DNA of 64,000 nt from Hyposmocoma kahamanoa (GCF_003589595.1 NW_020653715.1:2111225-2175224), one strand, 5' to 3'; positions 51,556-62,189 are shown, counted from the stretch's first letter. The notes: generated by a model not told the origin, from the letters alone. Made by a program: numbers and translations.

Positions 51556-51850
51556 TGAGATTTTTTATAATATCTAGTGACGGGACAGACAAGTCTTGCA
51601 CCTGATGGTAAGCTACACGCCTGTCCGTAACAGTTACAGTTACACTCAGAGCTTTGAATCGCAAAGATCTGAGTGGCACTGCCATTGGCCCGTTAGCCTG
51701 TACATAAGTTGACAAGACCCATGTGCCTGTAATTTCACCAAAACCTTTCAAAACCGGAACACGGTAATGCAGACATTACTGCTTGGCGGCAGAAATAGGC
51801 AAGGTGGCAGTACCACCCTGGATGACCAATGCGACTGCTACCAATGTGAA
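51556..51850 (-). mobile_element. family B retroposon, right arm of inverted pair
   Basis: T(6)ATAATATCTAGTGACGG, CTTGCACCTGATGGTAAGCT, ATCGCAAAGATCTGAGTGGC, CGGTAATGCAGACATTACTG, GCAAGGTGGCAGTACCACCC. Confidence 0.85.
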
Positions 51851-52550
51851 TGTTGTAATAAACATCTGCACCGAGTTAAGTTTAAGCCTGCAAAGCTAAG
51901 CGTGCAGTAGCCTGTACATCACGTTACCTTATATTCAAGTTCTGCCTAATCATAAGACAAGACCAACTTCAATTTCGTCATGTCAAAGAGTGCTATCTCG
52001 AAAATTAATGACTAATCGAAATACTTGAAAATTTTTGCCTCCACAGTATGAATATTAATGTACGGAATATTTCGTTAATCTTAACCAAAATTTGCGATAA
52101 TATGCACAGCGGTTTCCCGCAGAGTTACTGTCGTTAATTTATGCCGCGGCACGAACTATAGCATTTTAACTCCTTCTGAGAAACCCGCTATCTGGCTAAG
52201 GTTGTAAGTCACATTTTACTGATTTTTGGGCATTAAAATATATTATTACGACAAGTACTTTAACTCAAAAACATCACAAATGCGTTTGTTTTTTGGTGGC
52301 GAATACGTATACCCTGTATGAGAACCTTCCGCTCAGACAGGTTTAGTGGACATAGACATAAATAAGACCTGTTGAAACATAACTGATTGTCCTAAACCAA
52401 CCGTGGTGAGTTTCTTGTATTCGCCAACAAAAAAAGCTATCGACACTGAACACCCTCCTCATGATCACTCCACAGCGCATTAAAGGTTGAGGAGTTGGAA
52501 AAGTTTTATAACTTGTTGATCTCCTGAACATTGAACCAACTTAGGATGCA
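51851..52550. other. unassigned DNA
   Basis: No recognisable feature. Confidence 0.45.
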
Positions 52551-52810
52551 GTGCTTGATGCGATAGAATGCCATCTACCTTCTGACAATCTTCCTCCTAC
52601 ACATGAATTGCCATGGTCAAACTTGGAAGTCTTCAAATTTAATGAGCTTCAGATTCAGATCAAGATTGTCAGGTCAAGGTGTGACCTGACAATTTTGATA
52701 AAGATTTTGGATGACCTAATTCGGAATTTTTGTGTTGGAATTGAAACGATGGCCCACCTCACAGCGTGCCCTGCGTGTCCCAATACCTGCACGCACAACT
52801 CTTTAGGCCA
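52551..52810 (+). pseudogene. possible LINE ORF2 C-terminal Cys-rich remnant
   Basis: The frame ends in RNFCVGIETMAHLTACPACP NTCTHNSL (about 52715-52803). C ... E-T-M-x-H-L-x-x-C-P-x-C-P-x-x-C-T resembles the Cys/His knuckle at the end of Jockey-type LINE ORF2 proteins. The preceding part (MLDAIECHLPSDNLPPTHEL...) is not recognised, and contains a perfect hairpin ATTGTCAGGTCA / TGACCTGACAAT (52664-52692). The frame is broken by a small inverted-repeat insertion. Confidence 0.5.
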
Positions 52811-52813
52811 CAT

Positions 52814-52921
52814 ATTCGCAACAGTGGTGTGTTTACCGGGGTTTCCAAGGTATGCATACCTATGTACGCAAATGTACGAGCAAACCTAGAACGTCCTGCT
52901 GAACGCACCACTGTTGCGAAT
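52814..52921. repeat. 108-bp foldback element
   Basis: Arms 52814-52833 (ATTCGCAACAGTGGTGTGTT) and 52902-52921 pair at 19 of 20. A small palindromic MITE inside the LINE remnant. Confidence 0.7.
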
Positions 52922-52986
52922 TTGCGGCATAAGTTACAAAGATATGCCATAAAGTGTTCCATGAAGTTGTACAATTATTAATGTTA

Positions 52987-53593
52987 TTATCCGCTCACGC
53001 GATACATGCAGCCGTAGACGCATACCACACCTAGAGGTGCCGGTGATGATCTTATACCGATTTATCGGATATCGAAATTATAACAGGTAAAAGAACTAAT
53101 ATTAATTGCTATTTCGGTAACTACTCTAGCAAACCATAAAGTTTTTAATGCCTGGGTCTGTCATTTAAAAAAATAAACAACTTCAAAAATACGTCACGAC
53201 AATCGTGTGTGTTATTGTTTGGGCTGGTGATTTCGGTGTTTATTTATTGAAAACATACCGTAAGTAGCGTTTCTTGAGTTTACCCTGAATATAAATGTTT
53301 ATAAACTATACTTTAAGGAGTACTTTCATGGTAAACGTTAGAACCACTCAAACGGAATATTATCATATTTATCCAAGTACGCCATAATTTTCATTAGTGC
53401 TTTTTAAGTGCAGGATTGGTGGTGTATTACTGTATTAGTGTAGGGTGTATAGGGTGCGTAGGGTATTTATTTAGCAATGCAGAATAATAATTTTTATTTA
53501 TAAAAACTTGTATTTAAACTGAATGCTTTTCTATTTGCGAAACTAAATAGCCGCCATTTTGCGGTAGAAGGTGCGCATCGCGTGAGCGGATAA
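52987..53593 (-). mobile_element. family F element (copy 2)
   Basis: 607 bp, ends TTATCCGCTCACGCGAT and reverse of ATCGCGTGAGCGGATAA; inverted relative to 48068-48681. It separates a LINE C-terminal remnant on the left from the LINE 3' UTR on the right, so it probably inserted into a family C LINE. Confidence 0.78.
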
Positions 53594-53860
53594 CTTTTGC
53601 GTACTTGGATGACAAAAATCCGTGGTAGTAACCCGTTTAGCTCATGGAGGTAGACTCGATCTCTGATGTTTCAAATAAAAAAAAAATATTGTAAATGTTA
53701 TTTACAAAGAGCAACCCCTAGAGTTTCTTGCTCATTCTTCTCAGGGGAATCTGCCTTACGAATGAGCGGTAGAGTTTAATATTGTGACGAATTCAAGTGT
53801 AATAATGCTTACCTATGAAATAAAGATTATTTTGAATTTGAATTTGAATTTGCCTTCACA
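53594..53860 (+). mobile_element. family C LINE tail, longest copy
   Basis: TTGCGTACTTGGATGACAAA AATCCGTGG, CGATCTCTGATGTTTCAAAT, CCTAGAGTTTCTTGCTCATT CTTCTCAGGGG, TTCAAGTGTAATAATGC, CCTATGAAATAAAGATTATT, then TTGAATT units. Confidence 0.75.
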
Positions 53861-54390
53861 ATGGGAGCAGCACCTTGCCAATCAGACAAAATGTAGATCA
53901 CTGGTCAGGACAAAATTCTATGACTTTGAGAACGAATGGCATTGGGAGCTCGATTTTAAGCGTCACGAATTAAAAGCCTTTCCACATGCCCGCAATGCGC
54001 GATTCACGTAGAAGATTGGGTCAAGAAGATGATATGTATGATCAGCTAAAGCAAAAAAAGAACATCCTATCTGTGTGGCTAGCTACAGCAACCTGGTAGG
54101 AAAAAGTTCACAAAAACCAAGAAACTTAAAAACAAGGAGTTATCCTGTTTCTACTCAGTGTCGTTTAGTGGCGATCCGGCTTAGCCGAAGCCAAAAAGTG
54201 TACAGTCACGCGCCCCCTCCCCCTTGCGTCCCGGCTAACTTCATAAGACTATGAATTTAAATACGTTAGTCGATGTCAAAGGGTCGTGGCGTTGCAAGAC
54301 GCCGAGGAGTTGAAAAAAGGCGCTTCTTAAGTTTCCCGTTATTCGCCTGGATTGTACCAGGGATGGTATGTAAAATGTTAGAACATGTGA
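53861..54390. other. unassigned DNA
   Basis: A 75-codon frame (53784-54011) overlaps the LINE tail and has no known signature. Confidence 0.4.
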
Positions 54391-54720
54391 ATAAAGCGAG
54401 GTCGGTGGTTCGAATAAAGACCGATCGAAGGGATTTATCTTTGTGTACTTTCGATCCTTGTATCAATAACAAAAACAAACTAAGTATTTTCATAAAAAAT
54501 ATAATGAATATCGTGGTAGTATAATCATGATTTTCAATTTAATAATAATAATTACGTATTGTTATAAATATTAATACAAAGATCGAACACTTAGAAAAAA
54601 TTCCTTCGATCCGGCAGGATTCGAACCGACGCGACGTCTTCTAACAAACCGACGCTATGCCAACTAAGCCACGGAACGAACCAGCGGATCCCACGAATTT
54701 TTTCATATGCTTTTTGTCTG
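54390..54720. mobile_element. palindromic family G pair
   Basis: A plus-strand half (54397-54500: GGTCGGTGGTTCGAATAAAG ACCGATCGAAGGGATT, CCTTGTATCAATAAC) meets a minus-strand copy (54560-54720: TTAATACAAAGATCGAACAC TTAG, reverse B box GGATTCGAACCGACG, reverse A box CCAACTAAGCCACGG). The two are tail-to-tail. Confidence 0.65.
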
Positions 54721-54810
54721 ATCTTTTATATAGGGGTCATAGGGCTCCCCAAAGATCGCATTAACGCACACCCCGCTAACGCCACTTTTTCTCGTAGTTC
54801 AATTCATACT

Positions 54811-55026
54811 AATAATAATAATAACGCACACACTCAACATAGCCCCGCACTAGGGAAACCCTGTGTCGCGGGTGCCATGGACACACACATAGACAACCAC
54901 AAATTACACCTATACTCACGAGAGAAATAAATGTAGGCCATACAAATATTTCTCCCGGCCCGGGAATTGAACCCGAGGACCTCTGCGTAGCTGTCCGGTA
55001 TGGTAACCGTTCGGCCACGGAGGCAG
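54811..55026 (-). mobile_element. family A SINE, full length
   Basis: Starts with AATAATAATAATAACGCACA (ATT tail), CCTGTGTCGCGGGTGCCATG, TAAATGTAGGCCATACAAAT, diverged reverse B box, and CCGTTCGGCCACGGAGGCAG (A box side). Confidence 0.9.
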
Positions 55027-55042
55027 TTAAATACTATTCTAA

Positions 55043-55207
55043 GGGTCGTATTCTAGAACTCTACTCAATGCTCAAGTCAGGATTGCACTGGAAATACAAG
55101 CACTGGAAATACGACCCTAATGGCAGGGACTTGAGTATGATTTCGAGTGCTTTAAACCATACTCAAATCCTGACTTGAGCATTGAGTAGAGTTCTAGAAT
55201 ACGACCC
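55043..55207. mobile_element. Tourist-like MITE (copy 2)
   Basis: 165 bp flanked by TAA (55040-55042, 55208-55210). TIRs of about 40 bp begin GGGTCGTATTCTAGAACTCT. TAA duplication and GGG ends fit PIF/Harbinger (Tourist). Non-coding. Located 14 bp from a family A SINE. Confidence 0.85.
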
Positions 55208-55225
55208 TAATACTGCCACGAACTT

Positions 55226-55330
55226 TTTTTTATAATATCAATTGACGGGACGAAGGAGCCAGCAATAGATAAGGTGGCAGTACTTCCCTGGACGACTCTT
55301 TCACAAGGAGCTCTACTGCTGCGAAAATAG
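55226..55330 (-). mobile_element. family B, large internal deletion
   Basis: T(8)ATAATATCAATTGACGG GACGAAGGAGCC joins directly to GGTGGCAGTACTTCCCTGGA CG, then CAAGGAGCTCTACTGCTGC. Both ends kept, about 200 bp of middle lost. Confidence 0.8.
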
Positions 55331-55945
55331 TCTAAGTCTTTTAAGTAATCCGATATTGCATTACATTTTTCGAAAAATCTTTCTACCCAATCAAACACTC
55401 AATTTATATTATATTCAATAAATTATTGGTCCAATTTCTAAACGAAGCGGCATTTTAAAGCTCTCGAGTTTTCTTATCAGGGGCCAGTGTAAAGCAAAAA
55501 TATTCGGAACACGAGTTGCTTCGCCTGATGTTTTCTAATTCGACAGAAAAGATGATCAAAGTGTTCATTAGGTACCTAACTAGAGTACGTAATTATGGTT
55601 TTTAAGTTGATATAGATAATATCTAAGTATAAAATGGTATGTTTTATATTGAAATGGTCATAATTGTTTCTAATTAAACTTTATGAATAAATTTAATGTA
55701 GTATAAAAATTACATTTGTGTATTTAAATTACCAAGTCCCCAACATGCATTGACTAAGGCCTAAACCACGGGAAAAAAATACAATGGAAGTTAAGTCAAT
55801 GATGGAAGTGCCTAAAGCCTCGATTACATTACGAAACACTACAAAATCTTAATATTGATTGGTCGTAGTTTCAAATTTAAAAAGAAACAACAAATTCTGG
55901 ATTGTTAATACAATTTAAACTTTACCCTGTTGACATATCGGTGAA
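55331..55945. other. unassigned AT-rich DNA
   Basis: No recognisable feature before the gap. Confidence 0.45.
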
Positions 55946-55955
55946 NNNNNNNNNN
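55946..55955. other. assembly gap, 10 N
   Basis: Exactly ten N characters, an arbitrary-length join. The true distance between the flanks is unknown. Confidence 1.
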
Positions 55956-56425
55956 GACGTTAACTAACCACTTCTACTGTATTAAATGGGTTGTTGATAG
56001 TGATATGTACTTAATCGTTTATTGTACAGGAAAAAACATACAAATCACATTTAACAAAAGGAAAACACAAATAAAAGGTTCTACTTATTTCTTAAAGAAA
56101 TTTCTTCCTGTAGACCCAAATACAGGACACGATAACGAAAGTAGACGGGAAAAAACAACAGAAAAATTATGTAACACCAAAATAATATCAATAACATTAA
56201 ATTATAAACTATATTTACGAAGGGCGGCTGAAAAATAATCTACCTAAGTATGAAATAATAGATGACCATTTTTAAATAAATGCACTTATTATATTTGTTA
56301 CAAAAGGACATTAAACGTTATAAAATCTATCGAAGACTAAATCTCGGCGAGTATTGGAAATAGTTGAGAGCTGCTCAAATAAATGTCATACAGAATAGTA
56401 CGAGCCAACTGCAGGTAAAAAAAAA
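55956..56425. other. unassigned AT-rich DNA
   Basis: A lysine-rich 77-codon frame (56005-56238) looks like chance in AT-rich DNA. Confidence 0.4.
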
Positions 56426-56429
56426 AAAA

Positions 56430-57145
56430 TTTCAATATGGCGGACTGAAAATGGCGGCCCGGAATAAAAGTGCTCCGATCCGATTGAAATTTGACAACCG
56501 ATCGTGTATGGAGGTTTATAGTATCTGCGAGCGAAATTTGGATCCCGCCATTTTCCAAGATGGCCGCCATACAAACCAATTTTCGGTTTTTTGACCGGCG
56601 GAAGTAGAACGGGTATATAAGAGTAATGTATGCGAATAATGGTTGAGTTGATTTGGTGACTGTCACAAAGTACCAAAACCTTCGAAAAGTTCTCCGCATC
56701 AGATAGGACCCCAGCTGCACGAGCGAAATATACGTTTTAGGCCTAAAGACTTCAAACAAATGTTGCTCCACACCCTGAGCAGTTTCTACAGGGAGTAAAA
56801 AAAATGTAAATTCGCAAAACAAAATGGCCACCATACAAATTTTGGGGGACTATATCTCCGTAACTATTAGAGATAGGTAAATTATGTATAAACCAAAGTC
56901 CGAAAAGGTGAGGTGAGGTCCAGGAGCTAATCGATTGTCAACTTAATTTTTTTCAAAATGGCCGATTCAAGATGGCGGCCCGAAAGAACAACAAACCGAC
57001 GAAGTCGAAGAAGAAAGAGAAAAAGAAGAAGAAATTTGCTCTAATTCAACTGAAAATCGGCATGTGGGGGATCTCTATGGCTATTTAGGCTGGTTATGGC
57101 TATTTGCGGTTAAAAATTACTTTTAGTCATTTTCCAATATGGCCT
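56430..57145. repeat. segment dense in ATGGCGGC-type motifs
   Basis: Motifs resembling AANATGGC(G/C)GC occur at about 56434, 56448, 56544 (inverse), 56557, 56821, 56955, 56969 and 57135. The phrase GCTCTAATTC-x-ACTGAAAATCG-x-CATGTGGGG is duplicated at about 57038 and 57178. Several open frames here span these on both strands without domain signature. Probably part of an unclassified repeat. Confidence 0.45.
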
Positions 57146-58215
57146 TATAGACTTTGTTTAGCGGTTGATAAAAATGTCGCTCTAATTCTACTGAAAATCG
57201 CCATGTGGGGTTCTCTTTGGGTGTTTAATAATATTTTTTTGCCATTTGTCAATAAAGCTGACATTAAAGAGCTATTGTTAATTTTTTTAAAGTCATAAGT
57301 GCCGAGGTCGTAGACCGAGCTCTAGCGGAGGGCAAAGCCCGAAGCGTTCGCTTACCGCCACCTTAAGTAGGTACTATACGGAGACTCTCTTACGGGTCAA
57401 TTGTTCAAAATGCAAGGCATACTTCCCGATATAGTGGAAATAATATCTTATTTACTTATAGTGTTGTTGTATCTCGACCGTCTCTCTATTAGATTCTTTT
57501 TACTTGGAAGCTATGCCAAAACGAGAAGTATTTAGGGAAAAAATTACAGACAATCACTCCAAATTTCTAGTCTCAAACTAGGGAATTTCCTGTACTATGA
57601 GTACCAGAGTAACGATAATTCTGAGGGCAATACCCAGAATACCCAGAATTACCAGAACCAACTTAAAAAGGTTTTTTTTATAAATTGGCTCAAATTAGGG
57701 ATCGAATCTGGAACCTCCTCATAATGCGCTCATAATACTAATCAATGAGCATAAGTACACCCCGCAATCTGAAAGCGACCTCGCGCCGCAGGCCGGACCC
57801 GACCCCACCGTAGGTGGGGTATAGGGCTCGTATTATATATATCTGGTTATAGTTTACATAGATAATTCAGGTTTTTTTTCAAACGCCACCTGGACAGCAT
57901 CAACGTTGGGGGCAATTGCTTCCGAGGCCCCTACCCCAAAGGACTCTTCAGAGCCCACTGGGGGGTGGCAGGGACCACTTTGGGAAACTATGGTGTACAC
58001 GAATGAAATGGGGTGCAATAAACAGCAAAATAAATATACATTACAATGTTAACTAACTAGATCATGATGGTCTGTCACGACCACGTTATTGTTTGTTGTA
58101 CATCGAAACTATCAAAGTTTATCGACTCCCGAACAAGCCAGCGTGATTAACATTATCGCCCTATAAAATGACTCTTTGGCTTCATTGACGTTATTAGAGT
58201 ATAAAATCAATCATA
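57146..58215. other. unassigned DNA, 1.1 kb
   Basis: Contains local duplications (AATACCCAGAATACCCAGAATTACCAGAA near 57630-57656) and a degraded reverse B box near 57700 (GGGATCGAATCTGGAACC). GC-richer patches lie at 57770-57820 and 57890-57985. No gene recognised. Confidence 0.45.
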
Positions 58216-58218
58216 TTA

Positions 58219-58783
58219 AGTAACCACCTTCTTGAAGTTGTTTCCGAATACATTTACCTTGAGCAGATTTTGCGATTGGGCAGAAACAACTTCGAAAAGA
58301 AAGCCAAGAGGAGGATTCAGCTTGGCTGGGCAACGTTTGGTAAACTACGTCGAATCTTCTAGTCACCCATACCGCAAAGTTTGAAAATAAAAGTTTTAAA
58401 TCAATGCGTTCTACCTGTTATGACATACGGAGCCCAGACATGGACACTCACGATACGGTTAGTTCACCAGTTGACAAGGTACGGAACGAGGTTATCCGAC
58501 AGAGAAATAAGGTCGTCGACATAGCTGGTAGAATAAGCAAGCTGTAGTGGCAGTGAGCCCATATCTGTCGAAGAACCGATAACCGATGGGGGAAGCGAGT
58601 TCTTGAGTGGAGACCAAGGCTCGGCAAACGGTGTAGAACGCCCTATGGCCAGATGGAGTGACAATTTGCGAAGGGCTGTTGGCAGCAGATGGACGCAACG
58701 AGCTGAGGACCGAGCGAAATGGTGCGCTTTGGGAGAGGTCTATGTCCAACAGTGGATTACGATAGCCTGTTGATGATGATGAA
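58219..58783 (+). pseudogene. RTE-like LINE 3' end
   Basis: The first frame reads LLEVVSEYIYLEQILRLGRN NFEKKAKRRIQLGWATFGKL RRIF-stop. Further frames give QSLKIKVLNQCVLPVMTYGA QTWTLT, an internal deletion, VVDIAGRISKL, then the end region GERYAQ-like (GGTCTATGTCCAACAGTGG) and a TGATGATGATGA tail. Same family as 48975-49625 (YLEQIL-x-LGRN shared). Frameshifts and deletion make it dead. Confidence 0.85.
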
Positions 58784-59030
58784 TTAAAGTATTAGTATGT
58801 GACATGTTCGCTGCACCGCCGCCGCCGACATACAATGTGTTGATTTGCATTCTGGCCATATTTACAAAGGATATTCTATATCCGAAGCTCAAACCCAAAC
58901 CACGAAAAAAAATTATCTGAAATAAAATCTAAGTCGTCTCACTGACCTAGCGTGGTGCATACATTTTAAAGACAACTTTACAAAATTTACTAGATACATT
59001 TAGTCAGAATATTGAACAGAATATTTTTTA

Positions 59031-59253
59031 ACTGCCTCCGTGGCCGAACGGTTACCATGCCGGACTGCCACGCAGAGGTCCCAGGTTCGATTCCCGGGCC
59101 GGGCGAAATATTTGTATGACCTACATTTATTTCTCTCATGAGTTTGGGTGTAATTTGTGGTTGTCTATGTGTGTGTCCATGGCACCCGCGACACAGGGTT
59201 TCCCTAGTGCGGGGCTATGTTGAGTGTGTGCGTTATTATTATTATTATTATTA
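59031..59253 (+). mobile_element. family A SINE, best copy
   Basis: Intact pol III boxes: A box TGGCCGAACGG at 59041-59051 and B box GGTTCGATTCC at 59084-59094. Then CCGGGCCGGGCGAAATATTT GTATG, TGGTTGTCTATGTGTGTGTC CATGG, CTAGTGCGGGGCTATGTTGA GTGTGTGCG and ATT repeats. The head folds as a tRNA-like module without a usable acceptor stem. Confidence 0.92.
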
Positions 59254-59814
59254 AATATTTTTAGATCATTTATTATTATTTATATTATTAATTTCTTAAA
59301 CATGGCGAGAATTCAAATCAACATACCGTATTTGAACGGCGCAAAATCGGCGTCGCGAAACTTTGATTTATTTATATTAATGAAGTATTAATTTCTTTGT
59401 TAATTTTTTATTATATTTTAAAAAAATATTTACGTAATTTACGTTCCTTTGCACGGATATCCTATTTATTACTATTAATTTATACATTCAAATTAAAAAT
59501 CTTTCATTTTTAACACAAATATTTTTATAGCATCTACGTATCTGCGAAAGTACAAGCTGAAGTGTAAAAAACGTTGAAAATTAATACAAAAGTTGTTTTA
59601 AACAACGTTTTTGTGTCTTTTTAAGCACTTGAATAAAAATGCCGGGCAACCTGATTAAGATCAGCGGCACAGGACCTGGAATGTCGCTTGCTCTGTAACC
59701 TCATATCTCGGGAGACATGTGTGCTCCCGTTCAGCAGAGTGAGCTTTATCAGTTGTATGCTATTCCTATAAAGAGTCCGGGTCCCATAAAGGTTTCCCTG
59801 GCACCAGCGTTTGC
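59254..59814. other. unassigned AT-rich DNA
   Basis: No gene recognised. Confidence 0.45.
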
Positions 59815-60093
59815 CAGTTTATCCGCGCCTGGTGGTAACCAATACGCCTGTCCATTTCAGTGGCACTCAGAGCTTTAAATCGCAGATCTGAGAGGCACTG
59901 TCATCGCGGCCGTCACCTTGAGACATAAATTGACAAGTCCTATGTACTTGTAATTTCACCAGCACCTCTGCCCTTTAGAACCAGAACGCAGTAATGCTCA
60001 CATTACTGCTTGGCGGCAGAGATAGGTAAGGTAGCAGGTCCATCCCTGGAAGAACTTTTTTACTTATTTTTTACCTCTACTGCTACTAATAAA
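59815..60093 (-). mobile_element. family B retroposon, tail missing
   Basis: CGCGCCTGGTGGTAACCAAT, TTTAAATCGCAGATCTGAGA, ACCTTGAGACATAAATTGAC, GCAGTAATGCTCACATTACT, GCTTGGCGGCAGAGATAGG, CTCTACTGCTACTAA. Confidence 0.85.
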
Positions 60094-60835
60094 ATAGAAA
60101 GCGAATTGGAATGTCAGATTTCTGCCGAGATTTCGTTCTGTAATTATGATAAACCAGGTAATTAATGAGATTATATACATGCATTACATTGCATTGCATA
60201 TTAGATGACATCGATGTTTTGCAAAAAGGGCTAAATCGCCATTTATTATTTAGTAACTAGAGTTATATTTATTTATTGTTTGTTTTTTTTTAATTATGGT
60301 TTTCTATTTTTATAACAGGCCATGGCAGAATATCAGCAAGGGCTATGTAATTAGATAGGCATGCTTTTTTTGCTTATTTGTTGAATTTTTTTTTTCTATT
60401 GTTTATATTTCCTATTTTTTGTATTTATGAACGAATTATTTAATATTTTATATTTTTTTGTATTTTATAATGTATTTTGCATGTCAAATGAATATGACTT
60501 TATTTTTTTTATTTTATTTTATTTCGAACAATTTTCCAGGTGAGCCTAAAACATAGTTTTAACGACAGTTTTAAAATATTTACGGTGTACAATATCGTAT
60601 CTATTAAACTTATTTTAATCAAAGTCCATGGTACTGTCCGCTTGTTCAGGGTGCGACGACGACCTTTGTAAAAATCAATTGCCCGTGCAATTGCTTAACC
60701 AAGCGTCAAAAATATCCCGGAAAGGCCTTTTCGCTAATACGCTGGACTGGATCGGTTTTACCGTAGTCACTTCGTAAACTTGGGACTAGTGAAAATAGTT
60801 CCTAAAATGTAAGATAAAGACCTAAACGTTAAACA
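60094..60835. other. unassigned, T-rich DNA
   Basis: Long T/A-rich low complexity at 60250-60540. No gene recognised. Confidence 0.45.
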
Positions 60836-60839
60836 TGTA

Positions 60840-60902
60840 TAATATTTACGTCCTATTTTAAATTCAATTTTAAAACTTATAATAGGACGTAAATATTTTA
60901 AA
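60840..60902. repeat. perfect 17-bp hairpin
   Basis: AATATTTACGTCCTATT and AATAGGACGTAAATATT are exact inverse copies about 22 bp apart. Confidence 0.7.
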
Positions 60903-60954
60903 ACAGTCGTCAAAACGCCTCTGTCGCTGGAATTGAATCTATTTTTTTTATCGA

Positions 60955-61042
60955 GTTCTTAGGTTTTCGCAATTGTTACACATAGGAAATGAAACTGTTT
61001 TTCCGGATTTAAATCGCGTATATTTGTTTTTTCAAACGGTTT
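60955..61042 (-). mobile_element. Penelope-like terminal fragment
   Basis: ATCGAGTTCTTAGGTTTTCG, TTGTTACACATAGGAAATGA AAC, CCGGATTTAAATCGCGTATA TTTG. It ends at TTTTTTCAAAC before the GAAACGT block. The next 35 bp (TTGAGAACCTCCTCCTTTTT TGAAG) match the repeat at 30592. Confidence 0.75.
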
Positions 61043-61080
61043 CGGTTTCAAATTGAGAACCTCCTCCTTTTTTGAAGTCG

Positions 61081-61480
61081 GTTAAAGACAATAAGGCTTA
61101 TCCGATAGCCAAGAGGCTTATAGGTGTCTTGGAATTAGTAGAGGCGAAGCTGGAACACCGCTTATCGGTATTCTACAGGATATATCACGGAGAGTGTGCA
61201 ATGAAATTGCTTAATGTAATTCCGCCTTCCCCTTTCCATCATCGGATGTGGGCTGGGATTGCACCCCTATTTGCACGAAACGTTTCGCTTCCACATTTAC
61301 ATGGTGAGCGGCTAGAGATTGGAACTCCCTGCCTGCGGACTTATTCCCCGAACGCTATAACTTGGACCTTTTCAAGGCGAGATTGAATAGGCATTATTTA
61401 GGTGTGTATCGTCGGCCTCAGGTGAGATGGAGGTCGAATGCGCACTTATTTTGTGCGTAACGGTATGCGTTTAGATTTAA
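61081..61480 (+). pseudogene. Jockey/CR1-like LINE C-terminal fragment
   Basis: Frame 61072-61386 includes AKRLIGVLELVEAKLEHRLS VFYRIYHGECAMKLLNVIPP SPFHHR; a frame change follows, then ...[19 protein letters not shown] sequence in a second frame to about 61420. VFYRIYHGEC and IPPSPFHHR are the same landmarks as in 28219-28720. The start is fused directly to an unrelated repeat. Dead. Confidence 0.78.
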
Positions 61481-61770
61481 CAACTAACCGTAGTATTAAT
61501 GATGAAGAGATCGTGTAAAATATGTTATTACAAAAGCAGTCGATAGTTTTAGTGGTCTAACCATTAAGTCCGGGGTCACATTGCCCTTTACTGTTATTGG
61601 TGGTCTGTGTTTGATATCTTAGTACTAGATTTCAATTGTTCCAATGGGCTATAATGCTAGTACAATTCTGTGAATCCAGGTGGTCAGACCATTTTATATC
61701 ACGTTCACAATATAAACTGCCTCTTTAAAAAAAATATCAATTTTATTCATGGACAACTCACTTTATGGAC
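61481..61770. other. unassigned DNA
   Basis: No recognisable feature. Confidence 0.4.
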
Positions 61771-61774
61771 TATT

Positions 61775-61955
61775 CCTTCGATCCGGCCGGATTCGAAACG
61801 ACGTCTTCTAGCATACTCTGCCAGACGCTATGCCAACTAAGCCACGGAATGAACCAGCGGACTTCACGAATTTTTCTATGTGCTTGTTGTCGGATCTTTG
61901 CATTTGGTTTTCAACGACTTTTTAGCCGCAGCGCCATCTATGAGAAATTTATGAA
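61775..61955 (-). mobile_element. family G element
   Basis: CCTTCGATCCGGCCGGATTC GAAAC (reverse B box), AGACGCTATGCCAACTAAGC CACGG (reverse A box), TTCACGAATTTTTCTATGTG C, CAACGACTTTTTAGCCGCAG CGCCATCTATGAG. Confidence 0.72.
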
Positions 61956-62111
61956 AGTATTTAGCATGCTTGATCAAAAAATTGACTGTGCCAAAATTGA
62001 TTTCACAAAAATAGACTTAATGGTTCCTAAGACTCTTTCTTCCTAAGTTCTTGTATTCTATGCTTTCAGATTGCCCCATACTGTCCCATTTAAAAAAAAA
62101 CAGTCTGTTTA

Positions 62112-62188
62112 CAAAGGAGGGCCTCGTGGAAGTGTTCATCCAAGGAAGTACTGCTTATCATGCATATTTCTGCGACTAGCCAATGAGC
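62112..62188 (+). mobile_element. family B head fragment
   Basis: GCCTCGTGGAAGTGTTCATC CAAGGAAGTACTGC, ATATTTCTGCGACTAGCCAA TGAGCATT match the family B 5' head; it stops exactly where the LINE reading frame begins. Confidence 0.6.
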
Positions 62189-62189
62189 A

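Noticed and set aside
52664..52692. Perfect hairpin as a transcription terminator
   Set aside because: Rho-independent terminators are not expected here and no U-tract follows; treated as a local palindrome.
56337..56834. 165-codon minus-strand ORF as a gene
   Set aside because: Overlaps frames on the other strand, has no domain signature and sits in motif-repetitive DNA. More likely chance openness.
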